Shown here in pieces: positions 1 to 11,448 of a stretch of 64,000 bases of DNA; within the stretch, counting starts at the first letter, position 1; each line of letters begins with the position of its first letter. The position numbers and the translations under genes are program-made. The notes below the pieces were generated by a model that worked only from the letters and a program-made list of their open reading frames with translations, had not been told where the DNA came from and made no database searches. Where the stretch lies: the NCBI GenBank assembly GCA_026419785.1, contig JAODTK010005769.1, positions 1 to 64,000 of the forward strand. The letters run 5' to 3'. Source of the DNA: Sclerodactyla briareus (lineage: Eukaryota > Echinodermata > Holothuroidea > Dendrochirotida > Sclerodactylidae).

Positions 1-940
1 GCAGAATAGCAGAATAAGTGCAACTGGTGGTATTCATCAATATGGCACTGCTTGTACAAAAGGTATAAACTGCCACCCATGAGTTGTTTTGTCGATTTTC
101 GGACGACCATAAACATGTGAACTTCTATTGGCTGGCGCCCACTCAATAATGTGGCTGGTTTTGGACATTGAAAGTACAATTAATTTTGTCACTATCGTTT
201 TCATTCTTTGAGTAAGCCAAGCCTTTTGAAGAATACATATACCCCTGCTACGATTTCGGTTTCGCCCAAGGTATTATTTGCGTGTGGTTAACGACCAAGA
301 ACGGGACGTGTCACTTGAACTCACTTGACCGTACAATCCGACGTCTTAGTGTGAGTGGAGTTAATTATTATGCCACTGCTTAGATAATATTCAGATTTTA
401 CGAATGATCATGAAAGTCTCCTTTTGTTACAAAACTGGATATTACTCAGAGCATGGCACAGAAATCACTACGCATAGTCATTTTTATGTTTCCTTGCTAC
501 ATATTTTTGAATTTGCATTTCTGTGGTAGATAGACGGGTTAGGTGTTTTTTAGAGTATAATATAGATGTACTGGGTAGCGTCCCTAGATAATAGGAGCGA
601 TTGAGTGAGTCAGTTGGTCTTGGTGTCCAAACACAGCAGTCGAACGGCAGTGTGTTTCTCGTGTGTCATTCCCTCCCTGTCCGTTACGTTGTATTGGCTT
701 GCGATTCCAGTCGCTATGTTCCGAATTAAGCTCATCAGTATTCCTGTGACGGTAGTGTGGTTTCAGGCCCAAAGGGTCACCCTTCTGCCTGTGGGGTGCT
801 GTATTTTTTCGAATCATACGTGTCCAGAGAGCTTCTGGTTCCGCAATTGGCTTAATTCCTTGACGGAGTCAGAATAATCGATACAGTCAGGTCGTCGTGT
901 GTGTGTGGTGTATTATCTGTGGTGTGGTGTGTATGTGTTT
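1..940. other. Unassigned sequence
   Basis: I recognise no exon, RNA gene or repeat here. Short ORFs on both strands near 584-877 overlap each other, have no family resemblance and are treated as chance. A short GT-rich stretch near 895-935 precedes the first GGTCA-rich repeat copy. Confidence 0.4.
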
Positions 941-944
941 GTAG

Positions 945-1278
945 ACGCTTGTTTGTAAACATGAATAGCTTGATCAAGTCCTGAGTAGGATCAGCTCATA
1001 CTTGGGTGTGTGTTCCTCATCATGATTACATGAACCCTATTGTTGTGGGTCAGTCTGAGGTCAGCTGAGGTCATCAGAACCAATGGTCCTAGAACCTCCA
1101 GAATGGTTGGCCAATCGAGTTGATATTTGGCGTATACGGTCCGTATCATTCGGGACTACAGACACGCTATTGGTGTTTTTTTTATTTAGGTCTGGGTGAA
1201 TTTTGGTCAAGAAGAAGTTCCCCATGATGAAGTAGAGTAATAACCCTATTGTTTTTTGGTCGGGTCAAAGGTCAAGGA
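945..1278 (+). repeat. GGTCA-rich ~330-bp interspersed/tandem repeat, copy 1
   Basis: This copy shares ordered phrases with the arrays at 6480-7215 and 55240-56290. They are a 'cttgtaaacatga' start, 'gctcatacttg', 'catgaaccct', a run of GGTCA-containing words, 'ccagaatggttgg', and a gggtgaattttggtcaag-like segment. It is non-coding and not known to me by name. It ends where the tRNA-like SINE begins, so the SINE probably inserted into it. Confidence 0.55.
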
Positions 1279-1590
1279 GATCGGATAGCTCAGTCAGTAG
1301 AGCTTAGGACTTGTGATCGAATGGTTACAGAGTTCGAATCCCGGCCGGTTGGCCTTTTTGGTGCGTTCTTGGGGCAAGGCGCTTGGTATCCGTTGCTCCG
1401 TCGTACCAGGCGTAGTGGGAACTTGAGAGGTTAGTGTAATCACAAGTGCGCTGATTACGGCAGCCATGGGATGAATGTCTCCGGGGACATGTTATGGGGG
1501 GCAAACATTGGCGGTTGCCAGGCCAGGCCCCTGCGAACGATTTTTTATACTGGGGGGCTGAGCTCTCCTGCAAAGACACTCCCCCTACCC
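1279..1590 (+). mobile_element. tRNA-derived SINE
   Basis: The head is tRNA-like, with an A-box-like 'tagctcagtcagtagagc' and, about 40 bases on, a near-consensus B box 'gttcgaatccc'. These form an internal RNA polymerase III promoter. The head is followed by a non-tRNA body containing 'ggggcaaggcgctt', 'gagaggttagtgtaat' and 'gctgattacggcagcc'. This layout matches SINEs common in echinoderms and other marine invertebrates. The body excludes a functional tRNA gene, and the anticodon arm is imperfect. The 3' boundary, near 'gctgagctctcctg', is approximate. Confidence 0.7.
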
Positions 1591-2009
1591 CTACACAAAC
1601 ACTACATTTCGTATTGTCATTTTTTCAAATTTCTTGCATTCTTTTATACTTTTTTGAATTTCATAGCGAACGCGTGATTCCGATATTAACAGCACCCCCT
1701 GATGTACCCGCGGTGGTAACACGGTACCTAAATGTTAATTAAGCAGCACGCCGGCAAGGGGACCATGAGCAAAAGCAAAATAACAGGAACAACGGGCGTA
1801 GTAGCCAGGTCTATGGTGTAAGGGAAAAGTTAAATAGGGTCCCAATATGCCGCGCAGTGAGGGGATCAAGGGAAGGGAGTGTCCATCACCCCCTCGAAAA
1901 TTCTGGCTGCTTGGAAGATACAAAATTTTTTATTCTAGATCAATGAGCTGAAAATATCCTGATTTTCATATATCACGTGATAATAAGTGACAGCGACTGT
2001 CCTTTAGTG
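1591..2009. other. Unassigned sequence between SINE and transposon
   Basis: This T-rich then mixed stretch has no recognisable gene. The minus-strand ORF around 1735-1923 has no family features. The last eight bases of the interval, plus base 2010, lead into the target duplication of the next element. Confidence 0.35.
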
Positions 2010-2017
2010 GTAATGAT
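2010..2017. repeat. Target-site duplication of E1 (left copy)
   Basis: GTAATGAT is repeated exactly at 5362-5369, immediately outside the opposite terminus. Eight bases is the duplication length of the hAT superfamily. Confidence 0.75.
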
Positions 2018-2049
2018 CAGGGGCCGGCGAAGCTGTGTTGCATATTGGG

Positions 2050-2490
2050 GGGGGGGGTGGTGATTATGTTATAGAACGCGAAACCGCAAACGTAGTTGGC
2101 GACAAATAGGTAGGACGTGAATTCAATGTGGGTGATAAGTAAACAGGTGACGATGTTCGACCACACTGTGGTGATGTTTATTTTTTCCCTCTGGCGATGT
2201 AGATTATCATGTGGCGATGCCATTCATCATGTGACGATGTAAAGTTTTATGTGACGATGCTAATTCATTCGTGGTGATATGATTTGACAGCTGGCGATGT
2301 GAAACCATTCCATTTGCCGCTATACTTTATCATGTGACGATTATAAATAGGTATTGACGATTGTAAAAGGAGGGTGACGATGTAAAACGAGAGGTGACAA
2401 TTTAAAATGAGAGTGTGATGTAAAATGCCGAGGCACGACGCTAAATCCAGGGTACACAAAACCTGCGGTGTGATAGGAATATAAATATCA
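2050..2490 (+). repeat. Left minisatellite arm of E1 (20-bp unit)
   Basis: Degenerate tandem repeat of about 20 bases, with unit GTGACGATG followed by TAAA and about seven variable bases. The first half aligns with the reverse complement of 3560-3795 through shared phrases such as gaacgcgaaa, gacgatgttcga and tcatctggc/ccctctggc. This makes it an outer inverted-repeat arm, not an isolated minisatellite. Confidence 0.65.
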
Positions 2491-3224
2491 ATACTATAAT
2501 ACACAAGCCGTGGACCCTATTTTCTCGTTAACTTTTTTCACTTGCCACATTTTCAATAAATCCAACTATTTATCCCTACACATTGGAATTCCATTTATTT
2601 AACTTCAACCCAGATTTTTTCAGCAATTTTAAAATCGCAGAAACACCTTGCATGCAACTGATAACTTACTGTAATTTGGAATCAATAAAGTTTCGATTTC
2701 GCAGAACTGTAACTGACAGTAGTGTTCTGAGCAATCATTTGCCTGTTTTTGTTTGCAAAATAGAGCTCTAACCAAAAATCAAGGTAGCAAACTCCGGGTG
2801 TGGACAATGTCGGTTCAGGAGACTATTATCCTGAAAAATATAATTCATGAGTAGAATTCACCCCTCAGAAGTTACCCTATGTGCATGTGAAAGATGCTCC
2901 AGTACTCAATGGTTGTTTCCAAAGGACCCCTATTTCGACAATACCATGCCTCTGTCACCTAATGCTTGCGCCACCACCACTGATTGCAACAGATTAAGCC
3001 TGAGAGGCACTCATTTCAGTCATGTCGGCAAAGCCTAATTACATTCACCACCATGTTTAAGGTGGAGCCAATGTTCCGCCATAAAAAAAAATATTATTAA
3101 AACGCAAAATATTCCCAAATATTTTCCAATGGGGAGGGGGACAACCCCATATCAGTCGCTGGGCATTTACCTCTCTGTCCGGCAAATCAAACCCCACACC
3201 CCCAAGCAAAACCCCCTTACGTCC

Positions 3225-3795
3225 CTGGGTTCAGCTGTCACCTCCTCGTTTTACATCGCCCACCGTCTCGTTTTACAATCTCCCACGATTCATTACAGAT
3301 CGCCAATGATGTGAAGCTTGCGAAACGGCAAAACGTCAGGTTAAATGAATCGCGCCACGCCACACTTTTAAGCTCACTCGTCAAATGAATAAAATACAAC
3401 AAATCGTCAATACTATTTTTAAATTCCGTCAACCTTAATCAAGTATCGCGTCAACAGACTGTTTACAATCGCCCATCTGTAAATCACATCACCACAGAAA
3501 AATTGCAACCGTCACATGAACATTTACAAATCGTCACTTGATAATTTACATACATCTCCAGACGAAAAATAACAATCAACACCCCATTGTGGTCGACAAT
3601 CTTCACTGTTACAGTATCAAATCGCCACATTCAATTTTACCGGTCACAACAATGAATGACTGACAGAATCGCCCATGATAATTGACATCAGCCAGATGAA
3701 AAATAACATCACACCTTGTGTCGAACATCGTCACTTCAAATTAGTCACTCCCCCAGTATTGTCTCCAATAACGTTGCCGTTTTTCGCGTTCCACG
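3225..3795 (-). repeat. Right minisatellite arm of E1, inverted relative to the left arm
   Basis: It contains repeats of CATCGTCAC/AATCGCCCAC type spaced about 20 bases apart, the reverse complement of the left-arm unit. The loop between the arms, about 2490-3225, has no recognisable coding capacity and includes an A-rich tract near 3085. Confidence 0.65.
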
Positions 3796-3835
3796 ATAGA
3801 CGGTAGCACCATCTAACGGGCGCCACATGGGTTGG

Positions 3836-4480
3836 CGCGTACTTCTGGGTTCTGGTCAATGGCAGTAAGCAACATCGCTAAAATCGTCCAATATTTTTTT
3901 TTTGAGAACATTCTTGAAACTGATCAAATGTTTTATTCCGTACATTTCGGGCCACCAATCGTTTGTTGATGCGTAGGGTACAAGGTGTTTTGTTTTTACA
4001 GACCCCCAGATTTGCCAGGAACGGAATTCCCGCGCTGTTGGCAGTGAGCACTTCTCTAAAATTGGCAATGATATTTTCCAAATGTGTATTCAAGAACGTT
4101 CTGAAGGAACTAATTGATGTTATTCCCTACAATTTGCATTAGTAGTCTCGTATAGGTACAAGGAAATTTTGAGCCTACGAACTCCCAGATTGCCGGAAAC
4201 GTTACTTCCAATGTCTTATGGAATGGCAGTAGCAGCATCCCCAAATCGACATAATTTCTGAAATGTCTATCTCCAAGAACACTCTTGAAGGAACTGAGCT
4301 ATGTTTATTCATTACAATTACGCGCCACCCATCTGTTGACGCGTACCGTACAAGAATCGTCCCTTACAGACCACCACCCCCCCTCCCCCGATTGCAGGGA
4401 TCGGCAACTTCCCGTCGACTTATGGCAGTTTGCAATCACTGAAATTGACAGTGATTTCCTAAAAACTGATCGATGATAAT
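3836..4480 (+). repeat. ~190-200-bp degenerate tandem repeat in E1
   Basis: Three to four diverged copies of a unit running 'ttggcgcg', 'cagattgc', 'ggcagt-agcaacatc', 'caagaacgttcttgaaggaactgat', 'gggccaccat-g-tgacgcgtagggtac'. The same unit forms the array in E2, where the period is 196 bases. Confidence 0.6.
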
Positions 4481-5369
4481 CCTTACTTTTTTTCATCGTG
4501 GCCTCCATTTCCTACCATAGCCATATAGTCTTAGAGATATTCCCTCGAGGACCCTTCCAATTGGGTTGGAGGCTGCCGCAGATGAAAATTTGTCATGAAA
4601 TGTGTGCATTTTTCGGGCATTTTGATTGAAGGATTGAGAAAGTTCGCAGACATTTGCCCCTTTTTCAGATTAGTTTTCCCTCGATTTTTCGGTCCAATTT
4701 TCTCTGTGTCCTCAGAATTGTTTCTCTCCGCCTCCGCCCTGTATAGTTCCATACGTTAATCACGTGAACTTCCATAGTGATGTGAATGATCCCCTGCCCT
4801 GTTGTTTTTCGTTACCTAAAGCTTTCATTTTCTATTACAATCAGCACGTCAGTCCAATCTGAAACAATAAAATCAGAAGTACCCTGAACGTGTCATGCAT
4901 TGTTAGAAAATGGCGTTGGAATCCTACATTGTTGTCAGTGGGGGGATGGGGGGTGTATGGGTGCAACATACTCAAATTCTCCTCTTGGCCTACCTATATT
5001 TTCACCACACTTTAAGATGACACGTACCGACTAAAATCATATTTGGGCCATAAATCGACAAAGTTATTGTAGGCCTACACGTGGGCCCACTGTTTACACA
5101 TGTAACAGAAATCCAGGATACATCGCGCGCAGCGCGATTTATTTCTTCATGTTCGGCTTTGAACAAAATTTAAACAATCGAATGAGAAATAATGAGTTGG
5201 ACATTTTGTTTTTTGCCGTACTGTACCATATGAATAATGGGCTTTTTTCGTCAGGTCCGCCCGCAAAATAGGGGGGGGGGGGGTATTTGATTTTATGTCC
5301 CCCACCAAACATATTTGGGGGGCCATGTCCTCCCCGTCCCCACCTTTGATCACCGCCCATAGTAATGAT

Positions 5370-6479
5370 TCTTTTTTCTAAGGAATCAAAATATGATTGA
5401 ACAATTTCGTCATGTGTAGGCCCCTAATGGCATACGGTAGGCCCTAATGCCTAGACAGTGTGTGCCTACAGCCGGTTAAGACGCGGTTGTGAACGGTATA
5501 GGCCCTCGGCCTATTTCGGGGTAGGTATGTGGGTTTATGTGATTGCCCGTCCAAGCAGAATGTCATCAGTTGGCGCAGAGCGAGGCAAAGGATTTAAAAC
5601 AAATCAGGATCTCCACAGACCCCAGGAAAGGCAGTTGCTATTGACTCTAACCCCGTTCACGGAGGTTCCATTCACCGATTAACAAAGCACCATACGGCGA
5701 TAGAAACAAATCCGAGATTATTCGTCAAGGAAGGCTTACACAAACCACTGCAACCTTCCACTCCCGGTCGGTGGAGGGCCGCTCCCCAATGTTGAATGTT
5801 TGACGTAGGGTGGCCTGCGTAGCCAACATAACACATACGTACAATTTTTATATACATTTGAAAAATTCTTGAAAAATTCAACTTCTCGATATTTTATCAA
5901 GTTGAATAGGGTGCCTTGCGATTTTATAAAAACAATTAAGGAAACTTCATGGCAGAGATCTTTTTTCCAATACTATCCAGATCAATCATACAAATAATCA
6001 AGTGAATTGGGTGGTCATATTGGATATCTCCCATTCAATTGCTCAAGTACCACTGAAAACAACATTACGACAGAGCCAGCTGATCAGCAAACCGGGATAC
6101 CAAATTTCCGTGCAATTTATCCATGACAGAGCCTTTAAGCTCAAAAAATTCGACTGGGGTGCTGTAAAACACAATGACCGTGAAATCGGTCAGAAAAATC
6201 TGGGGGTGCTGCAGGCAACCCCCAGATCAAGCAGGCCCCACCCCCCGCATGGGCCTTGGTTGCCAGGAGTGTATAACTAGACGCTGTCCAAGTGTGCACT
6301 ATGGTGCAGCAGAACAATTCCCACTGACCAGGGGGTAATGGCCCCGCACCAGCAGCTCGGTAGACCTGTGCTATGTTCGGTGTATCGCGCTATATACAAA
6401 CGTTACATTATTCATTATTCATTATTATTATCTGAGGTACCAGAGGTTTCAAAGTCTGCACTGCTTGTAAACCACGATG
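5370..6479. other. Unassigned sequence
   Basis: No exon, RNA gene or repeat is recognised. ORFs at 5458-5682 and 6002-6280 lack any family motif and have no credible splice context. Confidence 0.35.
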
Positions 6480-7215
6480 AATCCAGACTGGTTGGTCGAT
6501 CGTTGTTTGTTGTTTTTGAAATTTGGGTGTAGCTAGCTTTCGTTAGGGAGTGTACAGGAGCCTTATATGGTTTTTCACAATCGTTTAAAGTCGTAGGTTA
6601 AATTTTAGTTTGTAGAAAATCGAAATTTTGTGGCCAATTTTGTCTTGAAACACACACGATTTTGGTGTATAGATTTCCTTATCGAGACTACATAACCCTA
6701 TTGTTTTTCAATTAGGTCTGAGTGAATTTTGGTCAAAAAACTGTGAGAAGCGATACATTGACCCATTTTGACTATGTTAACACAATACCCTTGACCCCCC
6801 TGGCATGGTTGAATCTCATACTTGATATGTGAGTGAACCTATGATAAGTACATGAAACCCCAATTGTTCATGGGTCATGTTCAGAGTTCATTTGGGGTTC
6901 AACAAAGGTCATACATGATAAGTCCAGAATGATTTGGTCTGATCAGGTTTGAAATTTTGAGTGTAGCACTCTTATGGGTACTACAGGAACCCTGTCATTC
7001 ATGGTGTGGACCGGGGTATTTCAAAAAGAAAATGTGAACCTAGTGAAAATTTTCGGTACCCTACATGTACCCTATTGGTTTGGGGTCAGGTCCGAGGCCC
7101 CTTGAGGTCATGACAGGCCAAGGCAGAAAATCTTTGTAGCCCTATAAGAACATGGCTTAGTTAGCCCTGAATCCTGGTTGGAACTAGGTGTATGCTTTCC
7201 TCACACCCCGTACTA
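6480..7215 (+). repeat. GGTCA-rich ~330-bp repeat, roughly two copies
   Basis: Two successive degenerate units share 'ggttggt', 'gtgtagc', 'ggaaccc', 'ggtctgagtgaattttggtcaa', 'ctcatacttgatatgtgag', 'catgaaacccc' and 'gataagtccagaatg' with the array at 55240-56290. They are non-coding. Confidence 0.55.
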
Positions 7216-7768
7216 TGGTGGGGCGCTATAATAACCGCTAAGATAACCGTCTGGAACAAACTGAATATACAAGAAGATGATGTCTTTTCCCGCATAGTTT
7301 ATTGCCCCCTTGAAACGGTAAGACTGTAAATAAAAGAAATAATAGAGAATAATAAGAACTTGCAAAACCCGCACAGCAAACAAACACGCATCACCAAATT
7401 AACAAAAAATACCCACACAAATCATCCAAAAACATCACGCCGACATACAAGCAGTACGATAACAAGCGCTACCCAAACGATCGCAACAGGGCGATCCCAA
7501 ACCGACGCCGTACCCAAGCAAAACGAAAATGCAGCGCGAAACAATGAATAGCAGATCAGACATACCAAACTACAGTACACATAATCAAAAGAGCAGATAT
7601 AGCGAACACCCCACACGACAGCGGTAAACTACGAGGCATATTCAACTCTATACCCAATGCGTATAAGAATAACATAGGCCGGCATCGATACAAGGGGTCA
7701 CAAGCTTGACCTCTGCTAATACGAGTAGTCAGGAGGAACGACGAGCCTACGGCCCCCTCTCTACAGTG
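7216..7768. other. Unassigned A/C-rich sequence
   Basis: The interval holds an A/C-rich stretch near 7350-7560 with ORFs on both strands, which I regard as chance. It ends at the left target duplication of element E3. Confidence 0.35.
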
Positions 7769-8789
7769 CAGGGGCGGTAGATTTTTTGTTTTGGAGTGGG
7801 GGGGGGGATGATTTGCTAGATAACCATCTAAGCGGAGCGCCACCATAGGTTGGCGCGGAGCGTACAAGAAAATTCTTGCTCTTCACAACCTCCCAGCCGC
7901 CCGGAAACGACACTTGGGGTTTTTTCAGCTGTGTTTACTCAGCCTTCAAGAATATATATTATCTACGATTTGTGGATTGTTAAAGAGAATTGTTGCATCT
8001 TTGAAAGCTAGATAACATTTGATCAGTTAAAAGGACGCAAGAACCAGTAATGTGGTACAGACAACATAACCTTTTGTTTTAATGAGGGCAGACCTCACCC
8101 ACATATTTACAGGCAAATCATCCAATAATTGATAGGGACGAGTCAGTTACAAATGCTCAAATGGCGTGTGATGGAGCTCCGGTTTTAAAATCGTCCAAAC
8201 ACATTTCGTCTCGTCTTCGAGCCCGACATAAATGTTTCGGCCAGTTAGAATGAGAGTTTCCGTTACACTGCCCGTACACTGCCCGTATAAGACGCTAATA
8301 ATAACGTCCATAATTATAACGGAGCGAAAGAAGCAATTACGAACTGTTATAACCACGACCAAGCCGCGCACATAAACACATGCACGCGTGGCCGGACGGC
8401 CTGCGAACTTAACGGTGACTCGTTTGTTTCAAAGCTATCAGGTGGGCAAGTGCAGCGGAACCATGGCAACCGGCCAGCCGGCTCGCGCTCAGGGAAAATC
8501 GAATCAGATAGGGTAGTTTAGGACTGTCAGGTAAAAGACAGTTTATTGGCTGTTGGGTTACTGATCAGTTACTGAGCTCAGCCTCTACAGTTGGTCGCCT
8601 CAACTTATACAAATATTTCGTTGTAATAAAAGTGGAGAATTGGTCTAATTATGAATGAATATCATTGTCAAAAATAATTATTGGGACTGACAAAAACTGG
8701 GGGGGGGGGGATGTTTGTACAGGCCATCCCCCTACCTCAGAAGTGGGGGGGATACATCCCCCGCATCCCCCCGCGATTTACGGCCCGTG
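7769..8789. mobile_element. Non-autonomous hAT-like element, copy E3 (short)
   Basis: The left end CAGGGGCGG is followed by a G-run. The right end is CGGCCCGTG, whose reverse complement CACGGGCCG resembles the left terminus. It is flanked by CTACAGTG (7761-7768) and GTACAGTG (8790-8797), which match at 7 of 8 positions. Just inside the left end it carries one partial copy of the 196-bp unit ('gcgccaccataggttggcgcggagcgtac'). It also has the GGGGGG...CCCCCC subterminal palindrome at the right end, as in E1 and E2. The middle, 8000-8690, is unlike the other copies and has no transposase. Confidence 0.6.
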
Positions 8790-8797
8790 GTACAGTG

Positions 8798-9264
8798 GGC
8801 GAAAGTACCCGGACGCCCGAGTCCTGTGCACACTGCGTGTAGTGTGTACAGGGTATATTAACTGCGCTATTCCAAGCAAATAATAGTGGGGTAAGCGGAA
8901 ATCCAACTCACGAAATAATCGCCTAAAATACCAATGTACTACCAGTATCGTAACTAAACATCAACGGAAGCTGCGGTAGGACAACAATATAAATGAATGA
9001 TAACGAAATTAATACTCACAGAATGTGATGTCACACGAAACGAAACGAAATAATATCGAGAATAAGCGAGTACGGTCCTAACAGGTTGCGATGCGATATG
9101 ATATATATAGATCGACGGAAATCGTTTACGATCGCTACGCGCAACTTCAAGTGATGGCGCTGTAACACCAACGAAGGATGATGGAATCAACAACAAGTGT
9201 TGGGCATTCGTATCATGAGCAAAAGTAACTTGTATAAAAAAGCTGAGAAAGAGTTACATTCTGG
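8798..9264. other. Unassigned sequence
   Basis: I see no recognisable gene or repeat. The minus-strand ORF at 8954-9196 has no family features. Confidence 0.35.
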
Positions 9265-9446
9265 CAAAATTTAGCTTGTAAACGTGTTAACTTGCCCACC
9301 TTGGGGATGAGCCGATACTCGGTATGTGTGTTCATTATGATGACTACATTTGCTTGAAAAGTTCAGACTGTTTGGTCCGATCAAGTTGAAATTGATCGTG
9401 TAGCTTTCCCATCAAGAGAACAGGAACCTCATTAGTTGGTCAAGAT
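9265..9446 (+). repeat. GGTCA-rich repeat, left part, interrupted by E2
   Basis: It carries 'gcttgtaaacgtgttaactt', 'gatactcggtatgtgtg', 'gatgactacat', 'ggtccgatcaagttgaaatt' and 'gtgtagctttcc', all from the repeat family. The family sequence breaks at 9446 where E2 begins and resumes at 11449. Confidence 0.6.
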
Positions 9447-11448
9447 CAGGGACGGCGGTCTGTGATCGAATATTGGGGGGGGGGGGCATATGAGGCTGGA
9501 ACCATCTGACGCAGAGCGGTCACCCATTTGGTTGGCGCGGAGCGCACAAGCGAATTTTTCGTTTTACAGAGCCCCAGATTGCAGGAAACGGCACTTCCTG
9601 GGCCGTATTACAATTAGCAACGTCCCAAAAATTGGCAATGAATCGCAAAGAATTATACTTCAAGAAACGTTCTCGAAGGAACTGATCGATGTTTATTCCT
9701 TACAATTCGGGCCACCATCGGTGGACGCGTAGGGTACGAGGAAATTTTCGTTTTCCAGACTAAACCCAGATTGCCAGAAAAACGGCACTTCCCGATCCGT
9801 ATGGCAGTTAGCAACGTCCCCAAAACTGGCAATAATCTTCAGAAATTTATATATCAAGAAACCTTCTTGAAGGACCTGTTCGATTTTATATTCCTTAAAA
9901 TTCGGGCCACCATCGGATGACGCGTGGGATAGCACGGAAGATTCTTGTTTAATACCTAATACCCCCCAGATTGCAGGAAACGGCACTTCCTGGGCCGTAT
10001 GGCAATTAGCAACGTCCCAAAAATTGGCAATGAATCGCAAAGAATTATACTTCAAGAAACGTTCTCGAAGGAACTGATCGATGTTTATTCCTTACAATTC
10101 GGGCCACCATCGGTGGACGCGTAGGGTACGAGGAAATTTTGAGCCTTATGATCCCCCCACGATTGCCAGAAATGAGACTTCCCGGGTCTTATGACAGTAA
10201 GCAACATCCCTGAATTGAACAATAAATTTTTCAAATTTATATCTCAAGAAACGCTCTTGAAGGAACTGTCTATGTTCATCTCACTACATCGCGCACATCA
10301 GTTTGCGAACGGGGACTTTCCCGGGTCTTATGACAGTTAGGAACATAAAATAAATAAATTCCCAAAATTTATATCTCAAGAAACGCTCTTGAAGGAACTG
10401 ATCTATGTTCCGTCCTTACACTCGCGCGCACCACATTCTTGCAGACCCCCCCCCCTTCCCCCGAACCCAGATTGCAAGGGCGGCACTTTCCCTTTGCCGT
10501 ATGGCTATAAAAAGCAGCGTCACTGAATGGACAATAAATTTTAAGAAAACTGATCGATGTTAATTCTTACAATTCTTCATCATGGCCTTCTTCCTACCAT
10601 AGCCTATTTAGAGGGTCTTCCTCGAGACCCTTCCAATTGGATTGAAAGTTGCCCGCATCTCAAAAATTGCTTGAACATCACTGTCATTGAAATAAGCATA
10701 TTTCGGGCATGCGATAAAGGAATTGAGCCATCAGCAGTAATTCCGTCGGGGCCCTTTTTTCAGATTTGTTCCCGTTCAAAATTTTCGTCAAAAATGTTCA
10801 TGTCCCAGAATCGTTCGCCCCGCATCGCGGCTTTATAGTGCCATACGTCAATCGCGTAAACTTCCATAGTGATGTGCACGAACACTTGCCTGTTGTTTTT
10901 CGTTGCATATGGCTGTTAACTTCTAAAGCAAGTCAGGCTGGCAAAGCCATGCATGCAGTCTGAACAAAGAGGATCAGAGGTAGACTAAACTCTGGCTATT
11001 GGTTGTGTGCAGTGTTAAGAACATAGCAGTTGGTTTCCAGCATTGATGTAGTGGGGAGGGGGTGCAACATAAACCACGTCCCAAGCCAAATTCTCCTTGT
11101 GGCCTACCCATATGTTCACCCCCACTTGAAAAAGGCACGTATGGATAAAAGTCATAATTGAATTAGACTGACCAAGTTATTGAATAATGGGCCTACTGTA
11201 TTAAACATGTAACGGAAAGATAGAATACAGCGCGCGCAGCGCAAAATTCTTGCATTTCGGCCTTCTCAACAAAAAATTTAGGCAATCTGATAAGAAATAT
11301 GAGTTAGACCCTTGGTTATGGCATACTGTACATATGATTATAGGATTTTTCACCAGTCCGAAAAATATTGGGGGGGGGGGGCATTCGATTTAGTCCCCCA
11401 CCAAAAATTTGGGGGGACCCCCCGTCCCCCCGTGATCGGGCCGCCCTG
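9447..11448. mobile_element. Non-autonomous hAT-like element, copy E2
   Basis: The left end CAGGGACGGCGG and the right end GGGCCGCCCTG (reverse complement CAGGGCGGCCC) give a short inverted repeat. Flanking 8-mers are GTCAAGAT (9439-9446) and GTCAAATA (11449-11456), a diverged target duplication. The interior holds a 196-bp tandem array (9520-10560). It is followed by about 0.9 kb collinear with 4480-5361 of E1, including the 'gcgcgcagcgc' motif, a G-run and a CCCCC tail. Compared with E1 it lacks the inverted minisatellite arms. There is no coding capacity for a transposase. Confidence 0.7.
9520..10560 (+). repeat. 196-bp tandem array with 392-bp higher-order copy
   Basis: The phrase 'gggccaccatcgg' recurs at 9708, 9904 and 10100, a 196-base spacing. 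Segments 9575-9748 and 9967-10140 are nearly identical, with about two differences. The intervening unit is clearly more diverged, so the array shows a two-monomer higher-order repeat of 392 bases. Later units (10200-10560) are more degenerate. Confidence 0.75.

Larger units (their letters stand above)
2018..5361. mobile_element. Non-autonomous hAT-like foldback element, copy E1
   Basis: The left end CAGGGGCCGGCG and the right end CCGCCCATA (reverse complement TATGGGCGG) form short imperfect terminal inverted repeats. They are flanked by a perfect 8-bp direct repeat GTAATGAT (2010-2017 and 5362-5369). This duplication has T at position 2 and A at position 7, as hAT targets prefer. The interior has no transposase. 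It holds inverted minisatellite arms (about 2050-2490 and 3225-3795), a degenerate 196-bp tandem array (about 3836-4480), and a 0.9-kb tail shared with copy E2. A subterminal G-run and GGGG/CCCC palindrome lie near each end. The architecture recalls sea urchin TU foldback transposons. Movement would need a transposase supplied from elsewhere. Confidence 0.75.

Noticed and set aside
1279-1350. tRNA gene
   Set aside because: Good A and B boxes, but the anticodon arm and acceptor stem are poor and a SINE body follows.
2050-2490. CRISPR array
   Set aside because: Regular short repeats, but the spacing is far too short, the repeats are degenerate, there is an inverted partner arm, and the DNA is eukaryotic.
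9520-10560. Protein-coding tandem repeat
   Set aside because: Frames are not kept between 196-bp monomers (196 is not a multiple of three), so no shared reading frame.
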